A DNA stretch of 64,000 nt from Legionella_C sp963803545 (lineage in GTDB: Bacteria > Pseudomonadota > Gammaproteobacteria > Legionellales > Legionellaceae): NCBI GenBank assembly GCA_963803545.1, contig CAWDMX010000001.1, forward strand, positions 682,001 to 746,000. Reading direction: 5' to 3'. Below the pieces are notes generated by a model. It ran no database searches, had not been told where the DNA came from, and worked only from the letters and a program-made list of their open reading frames with translations. The position numbers were made by a program, and so were the translations under genes. Positions 54,217-63,091 of the stretch are shown in pieces. How positions within the stretch are numbered: the stretch's first letter is position 1; each line of letters starts with the position of its first letter.

Positions 54217-56031
54217 TTAAAGACTACAAGAATAAGGCCTTCCGTCTGGTTTTTTTTCAGGCCGGCTGCTAGCAAAAATACTCGTATCAGCAACCGTTAC
54301 CTTAGGCGCTGTGCGCGTTAATGGAAGCTCAGGAGGGGGTAGAAAGGACATAAGACTTATACAAACGCTATCGAATTTTTTTAAAGGTTCTAAATCCTCA
54401 TCATAATCAGAACGTTTTTCGATTAATGTCTCCAATGGTTGCTTAATATCGGGGATTGCAGACGGCAAGTTGAATTTGTAAATTAACTCTTTAAGAATAC
54501 AAGCCGCTTGCGATAGTTTATCCGGTTCGAGCGGTGTATCGAGGTCTTCAAGAAATGCTGTCCAGCAACCAATCTGCTCCAAAATAATATTCTGCAAGCG
54601 CGTCGTCCAACTGCGCACGACCTCTGGAGTAGTAAGTTCGCCTAAGCCATCAATAATTTGTGTAAAACTAACAAGCTGCTTATCAGTTAAGCATTCTCCC
54701 TGGTTTATCACCTCAATAATCGTATTTAGTTGTTCAATCCGCTCATTCTCTTGTATTTTTTTCTCAAAAAGTTGCCCAACAGACCCAATATCGTCGTATA
54801 AACTGCGATGTAGAATACCGTCTTGAAACAACCCCTGAAGCGCGGTATCAATGTGCATAGTTAATTCGAATGCCTCATCAGTATTAGGGGCAAAAGGGAA
54901 GGGCGTGCGCAGCAATTTTTGTAGGTAGGCAATTTGTCGCTTAACAATTTCTCGATGCTGCTCTTTGCAAAACTGTTGGGTGCGCGTAATAAATTGCTGG
55001 GACTTTTTAAACAATCGTTTTGGAATAGGATAGTTGCTAATTTCGCCAATTAGTTTACGCCATTGCGCATTAGCGGTTTGCATATTCTTCCAGTCTTCCG
55101 CTTGGTTAAAACTCCAAGAGGGCGTTGGGGTCGTCGTGGCCAGGTGAATAAGTTGGTAAAGTGCGTCTTGATGGCGGGAAAAAAAAGTGTGTCGAAACTG
55201 AAGGTGTTTGTTTAAAAACGAAAAAAATCCGAGCTTCGCTGGGATCAAATCTTGCAATGCTTCGGGAACGATTTGATAGCCTGAGCTTTGATGCACAACA
55301 GTCAACGGCTTGTCATTGAGCGAACGTAAATAAGGGCGAATCTGCGCGCGCTTCGAGCCTTGCAACAGCACAACGAGCGCTTTTGCCCAGGGGAACTTTT
55401 CTGTACTTGGACAAGCGGGTCCTGAGTCCATTTTAAGAGACAGGTGCTTAAGACTTTCTTCAAGCCAATCCCGCTGTGCGGGATTAACGCGCTTACCATG
55501 GATTATACATTGCTCAAAACGAACGAGCAGAGCCGTCTCAGCGCGTTTCTTTTCCTTATCTAAAGTTTTTATAACCCTTTGTAAATAGTCGGCGTACTCG
55601 CGGTAATATTGGGTGTCATTTTGATGCTCTGTAAAATTTGCTACGGCTTTTTGTAAGGAGTTTATGGTTTTGTACTGCTGTTCAATATCCAGCAATAAGT
55701 CAAACAAAAATCGGGTTTTGAAATGGGCGAAACGGCCGCACTCAGCCCACTGTTGCTCAATAGTAGTGACTTGCTCGAGTTGCTCTTTGGACACCTTTTC
55801 TGTAAGGTTTTTCCAGAAATCCGAAGCGTGCAAGCTGTTGCAATACTCAACATAGTTTTGAACGGACTGGCGAGAGCCCTGGTGGCCACCTGTTTGACCA
55901 ATCGTCTCCAATCGCTTGGTAAACGCATCGTAACGCGCTTGCAGTTTATAGATTTTTTTGGAGACGGTGAGCGGCTTCTTAAAGTCGGTTAAAGATTTTT
56001 TTTTATCAACAACAGTAGTAAACGACGCCAT
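54217..56031 (-). CDS. hypothetical helical protein (604 aa), candidate effector
   Basis: Not recognised. Composition suggests almost entirely alpha-helix with several coiled-coil-like stretches (KKIYKLQARYDAFTKRLETI; EKKIQENERIEQLNTIIEVI). No signal peptide or membrane helix. The C-terminal 40 residues include prolines and a basic EKKPDGRPYSCSL tail. AAGGAAAAATT precedes the ATG. It sits upstream of tag. A Dot/Icm substrate is possible given the lineage, but nothing in the sequence proves it. Confidence 0.65.
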   Translation of the reverse strand: MASFTTVVDKKKSLTDFKKPLTVSKKIYKLQARYDAFTKRLETIGQTGGHQGSRQSVQNYVEYCNSLHASDFWKNLTEKVSKEQLEQVTTIEQQWAECGRFAHFKTRFLFDLLLDIEQQYKTINSLQKAVANFTEHQNDTQYYREYADYLQRVIKTLDKEKKRAETALLVRFEQCIIHGKRVNPAQRDWLEESLKHLSLKMDSGPACPSTEKFPWAKALVVLLQGSKRAQIRPYLRSLNDKPLTVVHQSSGYQIVPEALQDLIPAKLGFFSFLNKHLQFRHTFFSRHQDALYQLIHLATTTPTPSWSFNQAEDWKNMQTANAQWRKLIGEISNYPIPKRLFKKSQQFITRTQQFCKEQHREIVKRQIAYLQKLLRTPFPFAPNTDEAFELTMHIDTALQGLFQDGILHRSLYDDIGSVGQLFEKKIQENERIEQLNTIIEVINQGECLTDKQLVSFTQIIDGLGELTTPEVVRSWTTRLQNIILEQIGCWTAFLEDLDTPLEPDKLSQAACILKELIYKFNLPSAIPDIKQPLETLIEKRSDYDEDLEPLKKFDSVCISLMSFLPPPELPLTRTAPKVTVADTSIFASSRPEKKPDGRPYSCSL

Positions 56032-56263
56032 AATTTTTCCTTACGTGCTTATGGATTTGCGCTTGTAGGTAATTATAAGATACCGTGTGGATACGTGTGC
56101 AATAATGGTTTTATATTATACATTAATGGGTGAAAGTAGCAAAAAGGCTCCGGCAAGGCCCGTTTGTTGTGGATAGCCTGCCCTTTGTTCGCCCGTATTG
56201 AGGTATCATGCCGGTTCTTTTAGCGTGTTTGAGCGCGCATTTATGGGTCGTGGAAAAGAGAAG

Positions 56264-56962
56264 ATGACTGATTTAAAAGTAGATAATTTAGCGATTACCG
56301 TGGTTAAAAAAAGTGTAAAAAATCTTCGCTTAAGCGTTTGTTCCTCCGACGGGCGTATTAAAATATCGGCTCCCTTGAGTATGTCCTTATCTGCAATAAA
56401 GTCTTTTGTTATTGCTAAATTGGCGTGGATAGAAAAACAACAATGTAAATTCCGAGCGCAGCGGAGTCCTGCGTGCAAGCAGTTTGCTACGGGAGAGAGT
56501 CATTTTTTTAACGGCAAAACCTACGTGCTGCAGCTAGAAGCCTCCTTGGCGCGCCCTCAAGTTTCCTGCAATGAAACCCATATTATTATGCAAATTAATC
56601 CAGCAGCGGATTGCGCAACAAAAATTGGGGTTCTGAATAATTGGTACACTCAGCAACTGAACGCAACGCTTGCGCTAGCAATCCCTGTGTGGGAAAAACG
56701 CATGGGAGTTTGTGTTGCAAAATACAGCGTTCGCAAAATGAAGACCAAATGGGGCAGCTGCACGCCTGCATTAGGCACAATACGGTTTAATTTAGAATTA
56801 GCAAAAAAATCGAGGGACTTGGTCGAGTATGTGGTGGTGCACGAGTTAGCGCACCTCTTAGAGCCCTCCCACAACCATCGATTTAAAGCCATCATGGATA
56901 ACTTTGTCCCGGATTGGCGGTCTCGTAAACAAGAGCTTAACCGCCTTGCTCTTGGCGAGTAA
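56264..56962 (+). CDS. YgjP-like (SprT/DUF45) metallopeptidase
   Basis: 232 residues from ATG 56264, chosen for its AGAGAAG ribosome site; an ATG at 56243 is an alternative. The zinc motif HELAH at 193-197 followed by LLEPSHNHRF (third ligand His203 or close), and the upstream KMKTKWGSC, are diagnostic of the YgjP/DUF45 family. These are small zinc-dependent peptidases or repair-related proteins of unclear substrate. No signal peptide, so cytoplasmic. No operon partner. Confidence 0.9.
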   Translation: MTDLKVDNLAITVVKKSVKNLRLSVCSSDGRIKISAPLSMSLSAIKSFVIAKLAWIEKQQCKFRAQRSPACKQFATGESHFFNGKTYVLQLEASLARPQVSCNETHIIMQINPAADCATKIGVLNNWYTQQLNATLALAIPVWEKRMGVCVAKYSVRKMKTKWGSCTPALGTIRFNLELAKKSRDLVEYVVVHELAHLLEPSHNHRFKAIMDNFVPDWRSRKQELNRLALGE

Positions 56963-57473
56963 GCGGGCGTCTTTAATTAGGGTGCAGGCGCCCGAACAGT
57001 AGCGCAGGTGTTCGAAGTACGCTTAGTGGTCGATGAAAAAAATTCTTCCCTGCACGCTAGGCGTGGCCTGAACTCCTCTTGACCTATCTTATCCCTATAT
57101 ATTTCATTGGCCATTTGCAAATACGATCGAACAGCGTAGTTATTGCCCATATCGGATTTTATTAGTATTTTGGTCGTGCTTTAGAAGTTAAAAGCTGGAT
57201 CCTATTTGGTCCCTAAACCTTTCCTAACGGGCTGCAGGGAGCAATGAAACTAACGATGTTGTCAGCGTAACTAAACGAACCGAAGTGTATTTATTTTTAG
57301 CTTCGTTAGGTTACAACAAATGCGCATTTCGGATACAATTGAAGGCTTTTCTTCATTGCGGTGCGATTTTTCAGTGATGTAATTGTTGCTTCCCTCGCAA
57401 ATCTAGTGCTGAGTATGAAGTCTATAAGCCCGCATTTTACCAATTCTTTAATGCGTAACTAAAGGAAATATTT
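56963..57473. other. 511-bp intergenic region
   Basis: No ORF with coding character and no IS end seen. It precedes the 751-codon gene, whose promoter must lie near its right edge (TTGTTGCTTCCCTC and the AAGGAAATATTT ribosome site are at the end). Confidence 0.4.
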
Positions 57474-59729
57474 ATGGCATTTAAAATTATAACAGATGAG
57501 TCTCTTTTTCCGCGCTCTGAGTATTACAGCCGATATGAAGGAACCACGGCGTTTAACATGGATAATCCTAGCTATATAGGTACTTATCACCGAAGTGAAG
57601 GGACACGTCATTTTAAAAAGGTGGGTGGTCGAAAAAACGCAGCTTTTTTAAGCCCTTGCGCGACAAAGCCCAAAAAAACAAATTCCTTCAGTGCGCATAC
57701 GGGCGGAGTTTGCTCACCTTTTACTAACCCGAGTTATAAAAAAGTCATTACCTTAAGGGAAAAAACCTCCAACAACCGCATAAATGTTCGAGATGAACTT
57801 TTAGAGTATAAGCGTAAAATTGCACTTACTGTTGTTAGTGTTTTTAAAAATAAAAGAGCAAGCAACACTCAAAAAAATAAAAAAACTAATTCGGTACGAC
57901 CTATTGTGTTTGAAGAAAATGGGTACCCGTGCGTTTTAGTTCAATTGCCGGCATTGAATCCGCTTGAAATGCCAAGCAGCAGCGCAAAATATTGGAATAA
58001 GCATCCCAAACCATTTCAAAATTTACTTTTAGCAAGCTTCGTTGCGCTTTTAAATTATAAGGCGCAGCAAAGTAATATTCCTATTGAAATAGTTCTGCGC
58101 TCCAGTTTTGGTCATAATTTACCTAGTGTTTGCGAAACCAATAATACTTTTCGTATTAACGTAGGAGTTGTTCCGGAGGCTTATGCTGAATTAATGGCAG
58201 AGGCATTAAATGAGCTTGATGCTGCCATCACTACAATTATGTCAAACCCTGTGCGCTTAACAAATTTCAGCCCAAAATTCTTAAATGATGTCCATTGGTA
58301 TAACGTTCATAAATTAAAGCACGCGATAGATAATAATGAAATCTATAAAACATTGCGTAATAATGGCAGTTATCAGAATGCTGAAAATAGTCCTGACGCT
58401 TACAATAAGCTGCATACAAGTTTTCAAATAATAAATACAAATCATGGGGTTAAAGGGAGGAGTCGTTTTTTTCCTGTAGAACTTGATGGTAAAAATATTT
58501 GGGAAATGCTTCAGAAAAGGGGCGATAGTATGGGTAAATCTATATTGTCCGAATGTTTTCGTAAAAATCAAACAGTTGACTGGTTTGTAAATTCAATTAT
58601 GGATTTTTTAATGAAAAAAAACCCGCTCAATGTTGCGATAGAGTGTGCTCTTGAGCAGCTGGTTGGATGCTTAACGTATAGTGATAAAGCAAGCATGGAC
58701 TATGAAAGGATTCAACAGGATTTAAAGGCGCCAAAACGCAAATTTAACAATACATCATTTCAGTCCTTTTACGATACCGATGCTTCATTTAACCGTATAA
58801 CAACAATTCTTTTTTCAGCTTTTAGAGTAAAGCAAAAGCCTTCTTCAGCCATCTATCAAGCGATTGAACACGCAGGAGTAGCTTTTTATACAAATTACAA
58901 AGGGAGTGATACGGTTCTGGATGAAGCCGATTATGGGAGCGACTCGGAATTTTCTGATGATTTTAGTTCTGAGGAAAATAGTTTAGAAAAAGATGAGTTG
59001 TCGAACGAAAGCTCAGACGAGCTTGACCCCCAAAAAGAAGAGCATTTAGTTGTCTGTAAAAAAAAGCATTTTTCCCATAAAAAGTTACGTGTTTGCTCAG
59101 GAATGAAAGCAATTTTACTGTCGCAGTTCACTGCTCTTTCCTATCTAAAATCAAACAAAATTCTTTCGTTTGAAGTAGATGTTCAGCAAATGTATTACGA
59201 GGTTGAAGCGGCTTTAGCAATGGTAAATATAAAGGATATTCAAAAAAATAAAATAAGAGCCATTGAGGGAATAATTTTGCATTACGATTTAAATTTTTGT
59301 AACGCGGAAAATATTAATGACACCATGACTTTAGATGAAAAACTTACGGCTTTAAATCCCAGAATTGTTATTTTGGATGTTACAAGCGCCACCCAATCCG
59401 AGTTAAAAGTTGCTGCAAAAACTTGTTTTGCTCAAAATAAGGTAGAGGTTGTATTGTTGGTGCATAGTGGTTTAAAAAACAGCCAAGGAGGCATGGATTT
59501 TAATCCTTATGGGGAGCTAAGGATAATGGCGCGTAATAGTAAACTACGCGATAAACTTATGGGAATGGCAATAAGTGGGTTATCGGAAAAAGATAAATTG
59601 CCGCCTGAGGTGCATGAGCAAGTACGAGCGTCTAAACGTCGAGGATTGGAGATAAGTCTCTATGGTTTTTTTAAAACGCAATACCGCCGTTTTCAGCCAA
59701 AACAACCCATTATTCAACGTACTTTATAG
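57474..59729 (+). CDS. hypothetical protein (751 aa), candidate effector
   Basis: Not recognised. The first 130 residues are basic and polar. A central helical region (about 170-440) lacks membrane helices, and an acidic Ser/Asp/Glu-rich linker lies near 485-525 (SDSEFSDDFSSEENSLEKDE). The C-terminal part has a compact alternating region (RIVILDVTSATQSELKVAAK; VEVVLLVHSGLKNSQGG) and a basic end (RASKRRGLEISLYG). AGGAAA lies eight bases before the ATG. The modular, signal-less design is typical of translocated effectors, which I infer from lineage. Confidence 0.65.
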   Translation: MAFKIITDESLFPRSEYYSRYEGTTAFNMDNPSYIGTYHRSEGTRHFKKVGGRKNAAFLSPCATKPKKTNSFSAHTGGVCSPFTNPSYKKVITLREKTSNNRINVRDELLEYKRKIALTVVSVFKNKRASNTQKNKKTNSVRPIVFEENGYPCVLVQLPALNPLEMPSSSAKYWNKHPKPFQNLLLASFVALLNYKAQQSNIPIEIVLRSSFGHNLPSVCETNNTFRINVGVVPEAYAELMAEALNELDAAITTIMSNPVRLTNFSPKFLNDVHWYNVHKLKHAIDNNEIYKTLRNNGSYQNAENSPDAYNKLHTSFQIINTNHGVKGRSRFFPVELDGKNIWEMLQKRGDSMGKSILSECFRKNQTVDWFVNSIMDFLMKKNPLNVAIECALEQLVGCLTYSDKASMDYERIQQDLKAPKRKFNNTSFQSFYDTDASFNRITTILFSAFRVKQKPSSAIYQAIEHAGVAFYTNYKGSDTVLDEADYGSDSEFSDDFSSEENSLEKDELSNESSDELDPQKEEHLVVCKKKHFSHKKLRVCSGMKAILLSQFTALSYLKSNKILSFEVDVQQMYYEVEAALAMVNIKDIQKNKIRAIEGIILHYDLNFCNAENINDTMTLDEKLTALNPRIVILDVTSATQSELKVAAKTCFAQNKVEVVLLVHSGLKNSQGGMDFNPYGELRIMARNSKLRDKLMGMAISGLSEKDKLPPEVHEQVRASKRRGLEISLYGFFKTQYRRFQPKQPIIQRTL

Positions 59730-59947
59730 TGGGAGGTAGTATTAAAAGTGTGGCTATTAAAATTGACGGTATTTTTCCCGGTGCTGCAGTTTTTGTTAAA
59801 GGACAGAATAGGTAGAGCTTATTCATTGAAACGGCCTTAGCTTGTTGGGCGTAAGCGCGTTGTTAATCGGCTCAACAAAGGCAATCGGTTATTGTATTTT
59901 TTTGCAAGCCTCTATAGTATTAGCCCGCGGTTTACATACTCTTTTAG

Positions 59948-60880
59948 GTGATTCAATTGTCAATAAAAACAAGAAGTTTAGCACAGACTGACATGAAACT
60001 ATCGGAAATTGGATTTGGTGTTGCCTCCTTTTTAGCAAATCCAAATTTTTCAGATAGCGAGGCAATTGCCTTGATTAAATGCGCTATAGAAAATGGAATT
60101 ACCTATTTTGACACCGGCTCAAGTTATGGTGGACCTCGGGGCGGAATTGCAGAGTCGCGCCTTGGCATGGCGATGCAGGGCACTCCCCGCTCGCAGTTGG
60201 TAATTTCAACTAAAGCCGGAACCTTATACGATGAGAGCAATAAGCATTATAAGGACTTTAGCGCAGCAGCCGTTGAAAAAAGTATTTACGGCAGCCTTGA
60301 GCGGCTTAAAACCGACTATATAGATATTTTGTACCTGCATGGCCCGCAATTTAGCCAAATAAGCTCGCCCTTAATTGCCCTGCTGGAACGTATGCGACAA
60401 GACGGAGTTGTGCGTGCTTGCGGAATTAACACCATGGACAACAGCGTGGTAGAGCCTTTCTTGGATGCGCAATACGCTGTATTTGAGGTTTTTTTAATAA
60501 CGTTTAATATTTTTACTCCAGAAACGGCGGCTTTAATTGAAAGAATCAAGGCGTGCGGAAGAAGCGTTGTTGCCGGCACCGCGATAGGCCGGGCCTTATA
60601 CTCTACAGAACGGCTGCGATTGTATAAGCTTTCCAATATATGGTATTTGCTGCGGGCTTTAGCCAATAGCCGTGAGGCGCTTTATAAAAGCATTAAACTC
60701 AAACGCATTCGCAATATCCCAGGGTTGTCCCCAGTACAAGCGGCTTTGTGTTACGCCTTATCCAATAAAAATATCGCATCAGCGGTCTTTAATACCACCA
60801 ATCGCGATCATCTACTGGAAAACATACAAGCAAGTACGATGGATGTTGATTTAAAAAAACTGGTAGAAGTTATTAGTTAA
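59948..60880 (+). CDS. aldo-keto reductase family protein
   Basis: 310 residues from GTG 59948 (alternatives nearby). The AKR tetrad is visible: Asp and Tyr in YFDTGSSYG, Lys in VISTKAG, His in DILYLHGP. Late segments GLSPVQAALCYALSNKNIASAVFNTTN match the NADPH-binding end. It folds as a TIM barrel and reduces carbonyls with NADPH; the GGPRGGIAESRLG segment is like the D-threo-aldose 1-dehydrogenase branch. Substrate unknown. No neighbour in the same operon. Confidence 0.9.
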   Translation: MIQLSIKTRSLAQTDMKLSEIGFGVASFLANPNFSDSEAIALIKCAIENGITYFDTGSSYGGPRGGIAESRLGMAMQGTPRSQLVISTKAGTLYDESNKHYKDFSAAAVEKSIYGSLERLKTDYIDILYLHGPQFSQISSPLIALLERMRQDGVVRACGINTMDNSVVEPFLDAQYAVFEVFLITFNIFTPETAALIERIKACGRSVVAGTAIGRALYSTERLRLYKLSNIWYLLRALANSREALYKSIKLKRIRNIPGLSPVQAALCYALSNKNIASAVFNTTNRDHLLENIQASTMDVDLKKLVEVIS

Positions 60881-61036
60881 GCGTTCGTTTTGGGGGGTAG
60901 TTGTCGTTGAACGGGCGGCCGCCAAACGTCGCGCTTTCGCGATTATTTCGATAGTGTGTGCGTTTTATTTGCAGACCGCGTGTCTTTTTGCCGGCTGTCT
61001 TTGCTGTTTAGCCATCGGCAGCGGTGTCGCTTGGTT

Positions 61037-62158
61037 TTAGCCGGGGACGCGCTTTACAGACCGCCGCAACCGCCATTTGCTGACGCAGTGCGCCACCTGT
61101 AGCCAAAGAAGGGTGTAGCCTACGGCGTAGAAAAGCGAGGCGTTGTAGGCGTTCAAATAGCCAAAAAATAAATCGGTGCTATACAAACGCAGATTAACAA
61201 GCGCTCCTTGCGCATTTTGGAGCGTAATAAGGGCTTGAATTTTCAAAAAAATAATATGAAGCATGTAAACAAGCATGGAATTTTTACCCAAAAGTATAAA
61301 GGGCTGGCACCAAAAAGTCGTGCGTTTCATTTCAATGAGGCTGAAGCAAAGAGCGAACGCTAGAAAGCTCAGTCCCCCGGTCCATAAAACATAGGAGCTG
61401 GACCAAAGGGATTTGTTAATTGGTAAATAAGCGCTCCAAAAAAAGCCAGTAGCCGCTATTAAAAATCCTGCGCTAATCATCCAATGAAGCTGTTGTCGTT
61501 GGGTGCGTGCAGACACCAAGACATGGCCAAGAACATTGCCTAGGAGAGCGGACGCAACTGCCGGAAAAGTACTTAATAGGCCTTCGGGGTCAAAGGTCGC
61601 CGTGTATAAATGCTGTGGGGTGAGCAGCCATCTATCCAAGGAGCCTACGGGGTTGTGGTTGATGGACAAGAGATAAATGGGCGAGTACGCACCCATAAGC
61701 CACCAATATCCGCCAAGAAGCGCACCAATAATAAAGACTTGGCTTTTTACGGATGTTGTTAAATACAAAACACTGGAGAAGCAATAGCAAATAGCAATAC
61801 GTTGCAGCACCCCTAAAATTCGCAGATGGGACAAATCAAAATGATTGGGAAAAATATTGAGCGCCAAACCTAAGAAAAAAAGATAAAGACTGCGCCGGGC
61901 AATTGCGCTAAATAATTGTTTATTGGACGCGCCTTTGTGCTTTACATTGTGCAATGCTAGAACCGAAGACACGCCGGCGATGATAATAAAAAAAGGAAAA
62001 ACCATATCCGCTAAGGTACAACCGTTCCAAACCGAGTGCTCCAGCTCGCTGTATGCAAAATGATTGCCTGGACTATTCACAACAATCATCACCGCAATAG
62101 TTATTCCTCGAAAAACATCTAAGGAATGCAATCGGCGGGTAGCGTATTTCATGGTCAT
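61037..62158 (-). CDS. HGSNAT-like / DUF5009 membrane acyltransferase
   Basis: About 373 residues; start taken at ATG 62158, which has GAGGG five bases upstream. The opening RLHSLDVFRGITIAVMIVVN and NHFAYSELEHSVWNG...ADMVFPFFIIIAGVS match the heparan-alpha-glucosaminide N-acetyltransferase-like family (COG4299), with 10 or 11 membrane helices and the active-site His in the first periplasmic stretch. Members move acyl groups across the membrane to sugars. The acceptor is unknown; it might decorate cell-surface glycans. Confidence 0.87.
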   Translation of the reverse strand: MTMKYATRRLHSLDVFRGITIAVMIVVNSPGNHFAYSELEHSVWNGCTLADMVFPFFIIIAGVSSVLALHNVKHKGASNKQLFSAIARRSLYLFFLGLALNIFPNHFDLSHLRILGVLQRIAICYCFSSVLYLTTSVKSQVFIIGALLGGYWWLMGAYSPIYLLSINHNPVGSLDRWLLTPQHLYTATFDPEGLLSTFPAVASALLGNVLGHVLVSARTQRQQLHWMISAGFLIAATGFFWSAYLPINKSLWSSSYVLWTGGLSFLAFALCFSLIEMKRTTFWCQPFILLGKNSMLVYMLHIIFLKIQALITLQNAQGALVNLRLYSTDLFFGYLNAYNASLFYAVGYTLLWLQVAHCVSKWRLRRSVKRVPG

Positions 62159-62468
62159 TACATCCCTCAACAGACAGTACGTGCAATTGGATAATTATCT
62201 TAAAATTTCAACAGACGTACAGATGGCTAAGCAAATACGAACGCTAAAAAATTATTCTGACAAGCGCTTCGTTCTTAATCTGAGGGCCATTGTAACACGA
62301 AGCGGTCATCTTAGTTCAAAAGATTTCTTTTTGGACCTATTTTAAGCACTTGAAGACTGGTTTTAAAGCAGCAAGCCGGTTGTTGCCCTTGGCAAAAATA
62401 ACGAGCAGCTACAATCGCGCGGCAAAGGGTTCAACTTGGAGGCGTGGCTTGACTTGATGCAATTTACA

Positions 62469-62984
62469 TCAGGCTGTAAATAATTCTAACAGTCCTGGAA
62501 CCGCTGAGGGCGTTGTTGTCTCAAATCTCAAGAAATGCTCGCATTGCCACCGTTGTGTTTTTTGTGCTTGTTTACTGAGAGTTTCAACCCACGGCGGGTA
62601 TATACGAATTCCGCGCTTGCCCTCTTGTGTGGGGGAGGAAATAACACCGTGCTGCTGCGCAATCGCTTTAGGAAAAATGAACTGCCCAAAGCCCTGCGAG
62701 TCGCGCGCACTAAGTATCAAAAAGTCAAAGTTATCTGCAACATGATGCGGTTTGGTTACGCTGTTTTCTCTTTTCCAAACCGTTACAAATAAACCCGGTT
62801 TGGTAGGTGTTGTTTTTCCCACGCGGTATACAATGCGTTTCCCCCCAAGCGTACAGGTTAAAGCTCCGTATTCACCGCTTTCAAGTTCCGGTTGTACAGA
62901 CGCCGGCAATAGTCCACTCGGTAGGTAGGCTGTTTGAGTCGCCAACCTAAAGTCCGGATGGCTTAATTCTGGAGCTCGAGTCAT
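62469..62984 (-). CDS. MepB-family protein
   Basis: About 171 residues from the ATG at 62984. The core KRIVYRVGKTTPTKPGLFVTVWKR, DNFDFLILSARDSQGFGQFIFPK and RGIRIYPPWVETLSKQAQKTQRWQ matches MepB (PF08877), a family found beside the mepRA efflux genes in Staphylococcus and widespread elsewhere. Its biochemical role is not established. A longer N-terminal extension is possible but lacks a ribosome site. Stands alone on the minus strand. Confidence 0.85.
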   Translation of the reverse strand: MTRAPELSHPDFRLATQTAYLPSGLLPASVQPELESGEYGALTCTLGGKRIVYRVGKTTPTKPGLFVTVWKRENSVTKPHHVADNFDFLILSARDSQGFGQFIFPKAIAQQHGVISSPTQEGKRGIRIYPPWVETLSKQAQKTQRWQCEHFLRFETTTPSAVPGLLELFTA

Positions 62985-63091
62985 CGTAGTCGCTCTTGTA
63001 AAAACTGCGACAACAATACAGCACGCTCCGAAATAATCCATATTTTTTTTCGGTTGCGCTGATTTTCTCAGTAAATTAGAAAGATAAAATC

